Assembly (NCBI RefSeq): GCF_003053725.1
Contig: NZ_QAYC01000004.1
Span: 280,936-344,935 of the forward strand
Reading direction: 5' to 3'
From: Rhodovulum kholense
GTDB taxonomy: Bacteria; Pseudomonadota; Alphaproteobacteria; Rhodobacterales; Rhodobacteraceae
Length of the DNA: 64,000 nucleotides
The stretch's first letter is position 1; every line of letters starts with the position of its first letter. Positions 9,224 to 16,613 of this stretch are shown one piece after another. The notes under the pieces were generated by a model. The model made no database searches. It saw only the letters and a program-made list of their open reading frames with translations, and was not told where the DNA came from. The translations under genes were made by a program, and so were the position numbers.

Positions 9224-9784
9224 TCAGAGGGTCCGGCCGGAGGTGACGATCTCGAGCCGGTGCACGGCCTCTTCTAGGTCAGGATCGTGGGGATGTATAG
9301 CATGGGCGGCGCGATAGGCGCCCAGCGCCGCCGCGTCGTGCCCGGTCTCTTCGAGGATGGTGCCAAGCCCGGTCAGCGCGCCGAAATGGCGGGGGTTCAG
9401 CTCCAGCGTATGGGCCAGGTCGGACAGAGCGGGCCCGTAAAGCCCCGACCGGTAATAGGCCAGCGCCCGCGAATTGTAGGCTTCGGCGAAATCGGGGGCA
9501 TGATCGACCAGCGCGGTCAGATGTTCGATGGCGGTGCCGAAGGCCTCGGCCTCGATGGCATCGCGCCCGCGCTTCAGCAGAAGGTCCATCGAGGCCGACC
9601 CCGATTTCGACCATTCGGTCCAAAGCGCATCCTCGACCCGCTGCCAGTTCGGCAGGTCGGGCAGCTTCAACTCCTCCAGCAGCTCGTCGGCGCGGGCGGA
9701 ATCGGCAAGGCCCCGCTCAGCGAACAGCGCTGCCGCGGAAAATACCGCCAAGGCAAGATTGAGAATGCGCAGCGTTTTGGCCAT
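9224..9784 (-). CDS. Exported tetratricopeptide-repeat protein
   Basis: 186 residues. The N-terminus MAKTLRILNLALAVFSAAALF is a signal peptide or membrane anchor. TPR units lie at about 80-175 (AFGTAIEHLTALVDHAPDFAEAYN; ALSDLAHTLELNPRHFGALTG; AALGAYRAAHAIHPHDPDLEE), so the mature protein is a periplasmic scaffold. I chose the ATG at 9784 because GGGGGA precedes it; an upstream in-frame ATG at 9838 would bury the signal sequence. It is divergent from the SCP2 gene with a 71-bp gap. The binding partner is unknown. Confidence 0.82.
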   Translation of the reverse strand: MAKTLRILNLALAVFSAAALFAERGLADSARADELLEELKLPDLPNWQRVEDALWTEWSKSGSASMDLLLKRGRDAIEAEAFGTAIEHLTALVDHAPDFAEAYNSRALAYYRSGLYGPALSDLAHTLELNPRHFGALTGLGTILEETGHDAAALGAYRAAHAIHPHDPDLEEAVHRLEIVTSGRTL

Positions 9785-9855
9785 AACGTCCCCCAGAATA
9801 GCGCAACAGGCGGAAAAGGCGACATGCCCCGCAATCACAAATCGGAGGATCCCGA

Positions 9856-10143
9856 ATGAGCGACACGCTGGACAAGGCCGTCGAGGCCCTGAACGCCAAA
9901 TTGTCGGGCGGCTTCAATGGCGTTGCCAAGTTCGCCATCGAGGATACCGGCGACATCATCGTCGATTCCGACGGCGCCCATGCGGGCGATGCCGAGGCGG
10001 ATGTGACGCTGTCGGCCAGCCTCGAGACCTTCCGGGCGATGATGGAGGGCGAGCTGAACCCGACCACGGCCTTCATGACCGGCAAGCTCAAGATCGAGGG
10101 CGACATGGGCAAGGCGATGCAGCTGGCCCAGATCTTCACCTGA
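9856..10143 (+). CDS. SCP2 sterol-carrier-like lipid-binding protein
   Basis: 95 residues matching a stand-alone SCP2 domain: GVAKFAIEDTGDIIVDSDG near the start, then DVTLSASLETFRAMMEGELNP and the C-terminal MTGKLKIEGDMGKAMQLAQIF hallmark. SCP2 folds form a hydrophobic cavity for lipids or acyl groups; the bacterial ligand is unknown. A strong GGAGG precedes the ATG. It is followed after 5 bases by an alpha/beta hydrolase on the same strand, so the two form an operon and may act on the same lipid. Confidence 0.9.
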   Translation: MSDTLDKAVEALNAKLSGGFNGVAKFAIEDTGDIIVDSDGAHAGDAEADVTLSASLETFRAMMEGELNPTTAFMTGKLKIEGDMGKAMQLAQIFT

Positions 10144-10148
10144 TCGCA

Positions 10149-11099
10149 ATGGACGAGGCGCCGCTTTACGCGGAGGTGGCGGGGGGGCCCGAGGGCGGCC
10201 GCGCCTTCTGGTTGCGGACCGAGGACGGGGTGCGGATCCGGATCGGTGTCTGGGGCCGCGAGGCGCCGGCTGGCACCGTTCTGCTGTTTTGCGGCCGCAC
10301 CGAATATGCCGAGAAATACGGCGCCGCGGCGGCTGCCCTTCAGGCCCGCGGCTTTGCCACGCTGGTCATCGACTGGCGCGGGCAGGGATTGGCCGACCGG
10401 ACGCTTGCGAACCGCTCGTTGGGCCATGTCGCGCGGTTCGCGGATTTCCAGGCCGATGTGCGGGCGGTGCGCAAGGCCGCCGAGGCGCTGGGCCTGCCCC
10501 GGCCCTATCACATGTTGGCCCATTCGATGGGCGGCGCCATCGGATTGCGTGCGCTGATCGAGGGGCTCGACGTGGCGACGGCAGTCTTTTCGGCGCCGAT
10601 GTGGGGCATTCGCATCAGTGCCGCGATCGCACCCCTGGCCTGGGCGCTGACCGGGCTTGCGCCCCGGCTGGGGCTCGGGCCGGTCCGGGTGCCCGGCACC
10701 GGGGGCACGACCTATGTGCTGGCTACGCCCTTCGAGACGAACGATCTGACCGGCGACCGCGAGATGTACGAGATGCTGCGCCGCCAGCTGACCGCGCATC
10801 CCGATCTTTCCATCGCGGGGCCGACGCTGACATGGCTGGGCGAGGCGCTGTCCGAGGCGGCTTGGCTGGCGCGGCAGCCCTCTCCGGCGGTGCCGGCCCT
10901 GACCTTCCTTGGGGGGCGCGAACGGATCGTCGATTCGGCCGCGATCCGGCGGCGCATGGCCGACTGGCCGGGTGGACGGCTCGAGCTGATCGAGGACGGG
11001 CGCCACGAGATGATGATGGAACCGCCCGCCATCCGCGACCGGCTGTTCGACCAGGCCGCGGCGCATTTCCGCGCCCAGGTTTGCGCCCAGTCCGGCTGA
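10149..11099 (+). CDS. Alpha/beta hydrolase, lysophospholipase/monoacylglycerol-lipase type
   Basis: 316 residues. The serine hydrolase elbow is AHSMGG (Ser126), the acid is probably the Asp in GGRERIVD, and the base is the His in DGRHEMMME near residue 287. The fold matches the Hydrolase_4 group that includes PldB-type lysophospholipases. No signal peptide is visible, so it is probably cytoplasmic. The ATG at 10149 lies 5 bases after the SCP2 stop, supporting translational coupling; the frame is open far upstream but that part is the shadow of neighbouring genes. The substrate is unknown; the SCP2 partner suggests a lipid. Confidence 0.85.
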   Translation: MDEAPLYAEVAGGPEGGRAFWLRTEDGVRIRIGVWGREAPAGTVLLFCGRTEYAEKYGAAAAALQARGFATLVIDWRGQGLADRTLANRSLGHVARFADFQADVRAVRKAAEALGLPRPYHMLAHSMGGAIGLRALIEGLDVATAVFSAPMWGIRISAAIAPLAWALTGLAPRLGLGPVRVPGTGGTTYVLATPFETNDLTGDREMYEMLRRQLTAHPDLSIAGPTLTWLGEALSEAAWLARQPSPAVPALTFLGGRERIVDSAAIRRRMADWPGGRLELIEDGRHEMMMEPPAIRDRLFDQAAAHFRAQVCAQSG

Positions 11100-11104
11100 G
11101 CGCG

Positions 11105-11122
11105 GCGGCCCCCGGGGGCCGC
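11105..11122. terminator. GC palindrome between convergent hydrolase and DUF1150 genes
   Basis: GCGGCCCCC-GGGGGCCGC is an 18-bp perfect palindrome in the 30-base gap between two convergent genes. It has no T-run, so bidirectional termination is only suggested by its place. Confidence 0.35.
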
Positions 11123-11129
11123 GGCGGCG

Positions 11130-11357
11130 TCAGTGGACGTTGACCGGCGCCAGGTCGTTCTGGCGTGCCAGCTGAAAGGCGAGCTTGCGGTCCCGCACCA
11201 GCGCGAGACGGTCGCCATTGACGTCGTGGACGGCGTAAAGCTCGTCCAGTCCCAGGGCCTGACGCTGCACCTCTTCGGGCAGGTCGGCGACCTTGACGGG
11301 CCGCACATAGACGATGCGCTCGCCGCCTTCGGGCAGAAGATCGTATTTCTCGTTCAT
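11130..11357 (-). CDS. DUF1150 family protein
   Basis: 75 residues with the features of the small alphaproteobacterial DUF1150 family: a central IVYVRPVKVADLPEEV, then LDELYAVHDVNGDRLALV and a C-terminal helix QLARQNDLAPVNVH. No membrane segment or metal motif is visible. The molecular function is unknown. It starts 11 bases after the Hsp20 stop codon on the same strand, an arrangement I recall as common in Rhodobacterales, and so should be induced together with the small heat-shock protein. Confidence 0.85.
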   Translation of the reverse strand: MNEKYDLLPEGGERIVYVRPVKVADLPEEVQRQALGLDELYAVHDVNGDRLALVRDRKLAFQLARQNDLAPVNVH

Positions 11358-11368
11358 GACCGTTTACC

Positions 11369-11782
11369 TCACGCTCTGGAAATCCGGATCGTCTGGACAA
11401 CGCTGTCCGGTACCGCCCGGTTCAGATCGACATGCAGAAGACCGTTTTCCATGGTCGCCCCCGTCACCTCGACCCCGTCGGCCAGCACGAAGCTGCGCTG
11501 GAACTGCCGGGCCGCGATGCCGCGATGCAGGAACACGCGCTCGGCGCAGTCCTCGACCTGACGGCCGCGGATTACCAGTTGCCGGTCCTCGACGGTGATC
11601 GCCATGTCCTCGTCGCGAAAGCCCGCGACGGCCAGCGTGATCCGGTAGCCGGTTTCCGAGGTCTGTTCGATGTTGAAGGGCGGGTAGCCTTCGTTGCCGG
11701 ATTTGGCGGTCCGCTCGACAAGGCGTTCGAGTTGCTCGAATCCCAGAAGGAAGGGATACGAACCGAGGGTGAGTTTCGTCAT
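11369..11782 (-). CDS. Small heat-shock protein Hsp20 (IbpA-like)
   Basis: 137 residues, class A small heat-shock protein. The alpha-crystallin domain runs from about residue 35 to 125: PPFNIEQTSETGYRITLAVA opens it, RVFLHRGIAARQFQRSF is the conserved strand pair, and ENGLLHVDL is the AxxxNGxLxV-type signature. The C-terminal tail is short. These proteins hold unfolding clients as ATP-independent oligomers. An RpoH-type promoter lies about 68-96 bases upstream, and DUF1150 follows in the same operon. Confidence 0.95.
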   Translation of the reverse strand: MTKLTLGSYPFLLGFEQLERLVERTAKSGNEGYPPFNIEQTSETGYRITLAVAGFRDEDMAITVEDRQLVIRGRQVEDCAERVFLHRGIAARQFQRSFVLADGVEVTGATMENGLLHVDLNRAVPDSVVQTIRISRA

Positions 11783-11849
11783 TGGGCAAGTCCTTGAACA
11801 AGCGACCTGTAAGTTCCGGGACCCCGCATCCGCGGCGGTCCGACCCAGG

Positions 11850-11878
11850 ATATGGGAACCGGGGCGGCTTCCCGCAAG
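11850..11878 (-). promoter_or_regulatory. RpoH (sigma-32)-type heat-shock promoter for hsp20
   Basis: On the minus strand CTTGCG (11878-11873) is followed after 17 bases by CCATAT (11855-11850). This fits the alphaproteobacterial RpoH pattern of CTTG and a C-rich, CATAT-like -10. The hsp20 start codon lies 68 bases further on. Confidence 0.65.
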
Positions 11879-11938
11879 GGCATTAAATGGCTATGTTAAC
11901 ACTTCAAGGAACCGCATCGACTCAGCCCCGGGAACCAG

Positions 11939-12157
11939 ATGAACATCGCCAGCGAGATGAATTCGGACGAGGTCTTGCGCGTCAAACTGGAGGTCCTGCG
12001 GCGCGAGCACCGGGATCTCGACGACGCGATTCACGCGCTTCAGGAAAAGGGGACCGGCGACAGCCTGACCCTTAAGCGGCTGAAAAAGCAGAAGCTTGCC
12101 CTGAAGGACCGCATCGCGCTGATCGAAGATCAGCTGACGCCGGACATCATCGCCTAG
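11939..12157 (+). CDS. DUF465 (YdcH-family) small helical protein
   Basis: 72 residues, almost entirely helical and charged. [20 protein letters not shown] and [20 protein letters not shown] match the YdcH/DUF465 family, small cytoplasmic coiled-coil proteins of unknown function. An ATG at 11957 (MNSDEV) is an alternative start. It lies between the divergent hsp20 and the purEK operon. Confidence 0.85.
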   Translation: MNIASEMNSDEVLRVKLEVLRREHRDLDDAIHALQEKGTGDSLTLKRLKKQKLALKDRIALIEDQLTPDIIA

Positions 12158-12221
12158 CCGCATTGCGTCGCCGTCGCGCACGGTTATAGTGCCCGCTCGC
12201 GAAACGAGGGGGCCGTACCGC

Positions 12222-12710
12222 ATGGGCGACGTGAAAGTGGGCATCATCATGGGCAGCCAGTCGGACTGGTCCACCATGAAAGAGGCAGCCGACATCCTGG
12301 ACGCGCTGGAGGTGCCCTACGAGGCGCGCATCGTCTCGGCCCACCGGACGCCCGACCGGCTCTGGACCTATGGCAAGACCGCGGTCGAGCGGGGTTTGCA
12401 GGTCATCATCGCGGGCGCGGGCGGCGCGGCCCATCTGCCGGGCATGATGGCGTCGAAGACGCGGGTGCCGGTGATCGGCGTGCCGGTCCAGACCCGGGCG
12501 CTGTCGGGCGTCGACAGCCTTTATTCCATCCTGCAGATGCCCAAGGGCTTTCCGGTCGCGACCATGGCCATCGGCGCGGCGGGGGCCGCCAATGCCGGGC
12601 TGATGGCTGCGGGCATCCTCGCGCTGAACGATCCCGCTCTGGCCGACCGGCTCGACCGCTGGCGCGCCGATCTGTCGGCCTCGATCCCCGAGGTTCCGGC
12701 CGATGAGTGA
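12222..12710 (+). CDS. purE: N5-carboxyaminoimidazole ribonucleotide mutase PurE
   Basis: 162 residues, the normal size for class I PurE. The signature [12 protein letters not shown] binds phosphate near the N-terminus, SAHRTPDRL carries the catalytic His, and [15 protein letters not shown] is conserved. It converts N5-CAIR to CAIR in purine synthesis, working with PurK. The ATG at 12222 is preferred to the upstream GTG at 12189 because GAGGGGG lies nine bases before it and the family begins here. Its stop codon overlaps the purK start. Confidence 0.97.
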   Translation: MGDVKVGIIMGSQSDWSTMKEAADILDALEVPYEARIVSAHRTPDRLWTYGKTAVERGLQVIIAGAGGAAHLPGMMASKTRVPVIGVPVQTRALSGVDSLYSILQMPKGFPVATMAIGAAGAANAGLMAAGILALNDPALADRLDRWRADLSASIPEVPADE

Positions 12711-13797
12711 ACCTCGCGCCGCCGCCCCTCTCGCCCCCGGCGCCACCATCGGCATTCTCGGCGGCGGCCAGCTTGGCCGGATGCTGTCGGTCGCGGCCTC
12801 GCGGCTGGGCTTTCGCTGTCATGTCTTCGAACCCGCACCCGAGCCGCCCGCCGGTCAGGTCGCGGCCCATGTGACGACCGCGCCCTACGAGGACACGGCG
12901 GCGCTGGCGCGGTTCGCCGCCTCGGTCGATGTCGTTACCTACGAATTCGAGAACATCCCCACCGCCGCGCTCGATGCCATCGAGGCTGTTGTGCCGATCC
13001 GCCCGGGCCGGAAGGCGCTGGCCGTCAGCCAGGACCGGCTGGTCGAGAAATCCTTCCTGAACGGGCTTGGGCTGGCGACCGCGCCCTTCGCCGCGGTCGA
13101 TGACGAGGTCGATCTGGCCGAGGCGCTGGACGAGATCGGCGTGCCCGGCATCCTGAAGACCCGCCGTTTCGGTTATGACGGCAAGGGGCAGGCCCGCATC
13201 ATGGGCCCCGAGGACGGCCCGGCGGCGCTGGCCGACATGAGCGGCGCGCCGGCGATCTTCGAGGGTTTCGTGGAGTTTTCGTCCGAGATTTCGGTGATCG
13301 CGGCGCGGGGCGCCTCGGGCGAGGTCGCCTGTTTCGACCCGGGCGCCAACGTCCATCGCGACGGCATCCTGCGGACAACGACCGTGCCCGCGCCGCTGAC
13401 CGTCGCGCAGCGCACCGATGCGGTGCTGCTGGCGGGGCGCATCCTGAATGCGCTCGATTATGTGGGGGTGATGGGGGTCGAGCTTTTCGTGACGAAAGCC
13501 GGTCTGATCGTCAACGAGATCGCGCCCCGGGTGCATAATTCCGGGCACTGGACCCAGAACGGCTGTGTCATCGACCAGTTCGAACAGCATATCCGTGCCG
13601 TTGCGGGCTGGCCGCTGGGCGACGGGGCGCGCCATTCCGACATCGTGATGGAGAACCTGATCGGGGAGGACATGGACCGCCTGCCCGATCTGGCCGCCGA
13701 TCCGAAGGTCGCGCTGCATCTCTACGGCAAGACCGAAACCCGCGCGGGCCGCAAGATGGGCCATACCAATCGCTGGGTCGGCCCGGCCGCGTCCTGA
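12703..13797 (+). CDS. purK: N5-carboxyaminoimidazole ribonucleotide synthase PurK
   Basis: 364 residues, an ATP-grasp enzyme that carboxylates AIR with bicarbonate and [15 protein letters not shown] is the N-terminal nucleotide-binding loop, VTYEFENIP is the family signature, [11 protein letters not shown] is the ATP-grasp glycine loop, and [14 protein letters not shown] near residue 280 carries metal and substrate residues. The ATG lies inside the last codons of purE (8-base overlap), so the pair is translationally coupled. Confidence 0.97.
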   Translation: MSEPRAAAPLAPGATIGILGGGQLGRMLSVAASRLGFRCHVFEPAPEPPAGQVAAHVTTAPYEDTAALARFAASVDVVTYEFENIPTAALDAIEAVVPIRPGRKALAVSQDRLVEKSFLNGLGLATAPFAAVDDEVDLAEALDEIGVPGILKTRRFGYDGKGQARIMGPEDGPAALADMSGAPAIFEGFVEFSSEISVIAARGASGEVACFDPGANVHRDGILRTTTVPAPLTVAQRTDAVLLAGRILNALDYVGVMGVELFVTKAGLIVNEIAPRVHNSGHWTQNGCVIDQFEQHIRAVAGWPLGDGARHSDIVMENLIGEDMDRLPDLAADPKVALHLYGKTETRAGRKMGHTNRWVGPAAS

Positions 13798-13809
13798 ACG
13801 CAGCCGGGT

Positions 13810-14166
13810 TTAGTGCCGCGCATCGCCGTTGGGCGCACGCGCGGCGCGACCGGCTTCCAGCCCGGCCGCAAAGCCTTCCGCCATGTGCACGAAGGGCGTG
13901 TAAGGATCGGCCGGGGCTGCGGGTCGCGCAGGCGGGCTCCGGCGCAGGCTGAGACCCCAGAAGATCAGCCCCACCCCCAGATAGGCCGCGCCGATCACGG
14001 TGGCGGCGAAGACCGCGCCATGACCGGCGCTGAGCACAAGCCACGCCGCCCCTGTCAGGAAGGCGGCGCCGACGCCCGCGCAGAGGCTGCCCGCGGTGCC
14101 GAGCGCCAGCCGGTGCGAAAAGGCCCGCGCCCGGCGTTCGGCTTCGTCGAGGGGCAGCGAGAACAT
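13810..14166 (-). CDS. Small membrane protein, holin-X/DUF1469-like
   Basis: 118 residues with two close transmembrane helices (about 24-46 and 52-74: [20 protein letters not shown] and [20 protein letters not shown]) and a cytoplasmic tail. The layout fits the actinobacterial holin-X-like proteins that often pair with DUF883 proteins, but the family call is tentative. Its ATG overlaps the DUF883 stop (TGATG), so both are expressed from the EcfG-type promoter upstream of DUF883. Likely an envelope stress protein. Confidence 0.75.
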   Translation of the reverse strand: MFSLPLDEAERRARAFSHRLALGTAGSLCAGVGAAFLTGAAWLVLSAGHGAVFAATVIGAAYLGVGLIFWGLSLRRSPPARPAAPADPYTPFVHMAEGFAAGLEAGRAARAPNGDARH

Positions 14167-14492
14167 CAGCGGCGACCCGTCATCAGCCCGACGAGAAAGC
14201 CGAGGCCCACGGCGATGCCCATCGCCGCGGCGGGCTGGCGGCGGACCGCATCGGCCGCCTGTTCGCCCATTTCCATCCCGCGGCTCTGCATCTCGGCGAC
14301 CGTGGCCTCGCCGCGGTCGCGCAGCGCCGCCGCGCGGTTCTGCACCGTATCGCGCATGTCGTTCTTCTTGGCCGCGCTCAGATCCCCCAGCGTGCGGGCG
14401 ATCTGGGCGATGTCGTCCTTCAGCGCGTCGATCTGGACCTCGAGATCCTGAACGCTGGCGCTGCCGTTCCGTGCCTGAGCCGATTGTGCCAT
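14166..14492 (-). CDS. DUF883 (ElaB/YqjD-like) membrane-anchored stress protein
   Basis: 108 residues. A long amphipathic helical region (about 15-85, with [20 protein letters not shown]) is followed by a single C-terminal membrane helix ([20 protein letters not shown]), the ElaB/YqjD plan. E. coli YqjD and ElaB are tail-anchored inner-membrane proteins that bind ribosomes in stationary phase. A strong AAAGGAGG precedes the ATG. A GGAAC-N17-CGTT promoter lies 42-68 bases upstream, placing it in the general stress regulon. It is co-translated with the next membrane protein. Confidence 0.85.
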   Translation of the reverse strand: MAQSAQARNGSASVQDLEVQIDALKDDIAQIARTLGDLSAAKKNDMRDTVQNRAAALRDRGEATVAEMQSRGMEMGEQAADAVRRQPAAAMGIAVGLGFLVGLMTGRR

Positions 14493-14534
14493 GACGGCCT
14501 CCTTTCGGTTGCTTGGTATCGCATACGCGCAAGA

Positions 14535-14560
14535 AACGCCGCCGCGCCGGACAGGGTTCC
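14535..14560 (-). promoter_or_regulatory. EcfG-type promoter for the DUF883 operon
   Basis: On the minus strand GGAAC (14560-14556) and CGTT (14538-14535) are separated by 17 bases, the consensus of the alphaproteobacterial general stress sigma factor EcfG. The DUF883 ATG is 42 bases downstream of the -10. Confidence 0.75.
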
Positions 14561-14619
14561 GTCCGGTCGCGGCGCGATCACGCTTGCGAGAGACCCACTG
14601 TACAGGCCGGGAACCACTC

Positions 14620-14644
14620 GGCCCCGGCGACGTTGGGTCAGCAC
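14620..14644 (+). promoter_or_regulatory. EcfG-type promoter for the DUF1328 gene
   Basis: GGAAC (14620-14624) and CGTT (14641-14644) are separated by 16 bases, within the EcfG range. The DUF1328 ATG is 25 bases downstream, giving a very short leader. Confidence 0.72.
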
Positions 14645-14669
14645 AACCGGACATGAAAGGAGCCTTGAA

Positions 14670-14840
14670 ATGCTGTATTGGGCACTCGTTTTTCTTGTCG
14701 TCGCCCTGATCGCCGCCGCCTTCGGGTTCGGGGGCATCGCATCGGCCTCGGCCGGGATCGCACAGATCCTGTTCTTCGTCTTCCTCGTTCTCTTCGTCGT
14801 CGCGCTGGTGGCGCGGGCGCTGCGGGGTCGCATGCCCTAA
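14670..14840 (+). CDS. DUF1328 small membrane protein (YtjA-like)
   Basis: 56 residues, almost all hydrophobic: [20 protein letters not shown] is the first membrane helix, the [11 protein letters not shown] turn is the DUF1328 hallmark, and [20 protein letters not shown] is the second. AAAGGAG precedes the ATG. It has its own EcfG-type promoter and diverges from the DUF883 operon, so both are expected to be stress induced. The molecular function is unknown. Confidence 0.88.
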   Translation: MLYWALVFLVVALIAAAFGFGGIASASAGIAQILFFVFLVLFVVALVARALRGRMP

Positions 14841-14863
14841 GATGAAGACACTGAAGACTGCAC

Positions 14864-14922
14864 GCCGCCCGCGGGCCCGCGCGGGCGGCACGAAAGACCC
14901 CGTCGGAGATCCCGGCGGGGTC
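14864..14922. terminator. Two GC-rich hairpins between DUF1328 and phyR
   Basis: GCCGCCCGCG (14864-14873) pairs with CGCGGGCGGC (14880-14889). GACCCCGTCGG (14896-14906) pairs with CCGGCGGGGTC (14912-14922), followed by GATTGTTTC. They lie between convergent genes and probably end one or both transcripts. Confidence 0.55.
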
Positions 14923-14976
14923 GATTGTTTCAGGTCAGTCGCAGCGGATGCACCGGGTGCTCCGCCGCAAGGCAGG

Positions 14977-15795
14977 TCAGGCGCCGAGCGTTTCGGTGCT
15001 CGAGAAGAACATCGCCTGGCTGACGGCCGAGCGCACCTGATCCTCGGTATAGGGTTTCGAGATCAGGAAGGCAGGCTCCGGCCGCTCGCCGGTCAGCAGC
15101 CGTTCGGGGAAGGCGGTGATGAACACCACCGGGCGGTCGCCCAGCTCGGCAAGGATGTCGTTCACCGCGTCGATGCCCGAGGATTTGTCGGCCAGCTGGA
15201 TGTCGGCGAGGATCAGGTCCGGCGGCGTCTGTTTCGCCAGATTGACCGCGCCGCGCCGGGTCCGGCCGATGCCGGTGACCTCGTGGCCCAGACCCTGGAC
15301 GATGGCCGAGATGTCGATGGCGATGATCGCCTCGTCCTCGATGACCAGCACACGCCCGGCGATGCTGCGGGCCATCTCGTCCCGCGCGATGCCGATCAGG
15401 GCGGCGGCCTCGTCGCCCGGAATGCCCATCACGGCGCCCACCTCGTCATTGGTGAAGCCCTCGATGGAATGCAGCAAAAGCGCCTCGCGCGTATTGCGCG
15501 TCAGGGACGCCAGCCGGGATTGCGCCCGCGCCTCGATGCCCGAGACCGGTTCGGGTTCGCCGATCCGTCCGCCAGACGACGACCAGATGCCGTAGAACGC
15601 CTTGAACAGGGAGACCTTGGGCGGCAGGCCCTGTTCGAAGATCCCGCGATCTGCAAGGATCGCCTCGAGCGTCGCGATCGCATAGGCGTCGCCGCTGGTC
15701 TGGCTGCCGGTCAGCGCCCGCGCGTAGCGTCTGAGATAGGGAAGTTCCGCCCCGATCACCCGGGAAAGATCTTCAGAGGGATTTGGATGCGTCAT
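14977..15795 (-). CDS. phyR: General stress response regulator PhyR (sigma-like domain plus receiver)
   Basis: 272 residues. The N-terminal part (about 8-140) mimics sigma-factor regions 2 and 4, and the C-terminal part (about 147-265) is a receiver domain with Asp198 (LILADIQLAD) as the phosphoacceptor, the VIEDEAIIA acidic pocket and the FLISKPYT Lys. When phosphorylated, PhyR binds the anti-sigma factor NepR through its sigma-like domain and frees EcfG (partner switching). GAGGT precedes the ATG. It diverges from nepR-ecfG, and its own GGAAC-N17-CGTT promoter overlaps that of nepR, indicating positive feedback. Confidence 0.97.
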   Translation of the reverse strand: MTHPNPSEDLSRVIGAELPYLRRYARALTGSQTSGDAYAIATLEAILADRGIFEQGLPPKVSLFKAFYGIWSSSGGRIGEPEPVSGIEARAQSRLASLTRNTREALLLHSIEGFTNDEVGAVMGIPGDEAAALIGIARDEMARSIAGRVLVIEDEAIIAIDISAIVQGLGHEVTGIGRTRRGAVNLAKQTPPDLILADIQLADKSSGIDAVNDILAELGDRPVVFITAFPERLLTGERPEPAFLISKPYTEDQVRSAVSQAMFFSSTETLGA

Positions 15796-15824
15796 GCGCG
15801 ACCTCGAAAAAACTGTTGTTCATG

Positions 15825-15850
15825 GGAACCGAACGTCGCGACGGCGCGTT
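15825..15850 (+). promoter_or_regulatory. EcfG-type promoter for nepR-ecfG
   Basis: GGAAC (15825-15829) and CGTT (15847-15850) with a 17-base spacer, on the plus strand. It reads into nepR, whose likely ATG is 39 bases downstream. It overlaps the opposite promoter for phyR almost completely. Confidence 0.82.
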
Positions 15851-15857
15851 TGGTTCC
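15832..15857 (-). promoter_or_regulatory. EcfG-type promoter for phyR
   Basis: On the minus strand GGAAC (15857-15853) and CGTT (15835-15832) with a 17-base spacer. Together with the plus-strand promoter it makes a near-palindromic element of 33 bases, in which each -10 lies inside the other promoter's spacer. Confidence 0.82.
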
Positions 15858-15888
15858 GCAGTCTGAGAGTTAGGGCGGGCCGACCGGA

Positions 15889-16062
15889 ATGGCAAAGAAG
15901 GACCGTAGGGGTCATATGCAAGAGCAGATCGACGAAAACTTGCGGCGCGTCTATGCGCAAGCCGTCGAGGAACAGGTCCCCGACCGGTTTCTCAAGCTGC
16001 TGGAACAGCTGCGCGGCGATGGCGAAGACGTGGCCAAGGCAAATAACGGTGACACTAAGTGA
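15889..16062 (+). CDS. nepR: Anti-sigma factor NepR
   Basis: 57 residues (48 if the ATG at 15916 is used), too short to be found by length alone. The core EQIDENLRRVYAQAVEEQVP followed by DRFLKLLEQLR is the NepR signature: two helices that bind either EcfG or PhyR. It sequesters EcfG in unstressed cells. The upstream ATG at 15889 gives MAKKDRRGH before the core and a length nearer the family norm; the second ATG has AAAGAAGGA upstream, so the start is uncertain. The TGA overlaps the ecfG GTG start (GTGA), ensuring balanced synthesis. Confidence 0.93.
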   Translation: MAKKDRRGHMQEQIDENLRRVYAQAVEEQVPDRFLKLLEQLRGDGEDVAKANNGDTK

Positions 16063-16613
16063 GTGCGGTGTCGGATCCCAGGGAAGAACTGGTGACCCAC
16101 CTCCCGGCGATGCGGGCCTTCGCGCTCAGCCTGACCCGCAACGCCGCCACGGCCGATGACCTGGTGCAGGACGCCATAGTCAAGGCTTGGGCCAATTTCG
16201 ACAAGTTCGAGGCCGGCACCAACCTGCGGGCCTGGCTGTTCACCATCCTGCGCAACACCTATTATTCGATGCACCGCAAGCGACGCCGCGAGGTCGAGGA
16301 CCCGGATGGCGCGCTGGCCGCGCATCTGTCGGAAAAGCCGCATCATGACGGCCGTCTGGCGATGGAGGACTTCAAGGTCGCCTTCGCCAAGCTGCCCGAC
16401 GAACAGCGCGAGGCGCTGATCCTGGTGGGGGCCGAGGGCTTTTCCTACGAAGAGGCGGCGGCCACCTGCGGCTGCGCCGTCGGCACCATCAAGAGCCGGG
16501 TGAACCGGGCGCGGGTGCGACTGGCCGAGCTGATGCATCTGAACGATACCGACGATCTGTCGATGACCGATCCGGTGACCCTGGCGGGTCTGTCGTCCAA
16601 GCGGCTCGCATGA
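16059..16613 (+). CDS. ecfG: General stress ECF sigma factor EcfG
   Basis: 184 residues. Region 2 (about 10-80) includes TADDLVQDAIVKAWANFDKF and LRAWLFTILRNTYYS; region 4 (about 110-160) includes LPDEQREALILVGAEGFSYE and the recognition helix CAVGTIKSRVNRARVRL. EcfG (ECF15 group) directs RNA polymerase to GGAAC-N16/17-CGTT promoters, five of which occur around this locus. Translation begins at a GTG overlapping the nepR stop, and the kinase gene ATG overlaps the ecfG stop, so the three are one operon. Confidence 0.95.
   Translation: MSAVSDPREELVTHLPAMRAFALSLTRNAATADDLVQDAIVKAWANFDKFEAGTNLRAWLFTILRNTYYSMHRKRRREVEDPDGALAAHLSEKPHHDGRLAMEDFKVAFAKLPDEQREALILVGAEGFSYEEAAATCGCAVGTIKSRVNRARVRLAELMHLNDTDDLSMTDPVTLAGLSSKRLA

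Noticed and set aside
13622..13797. purC or other purine genes following purK
   Set aside because: The next genes are minus-strand stress membrane proteins; purEK stands alone here.
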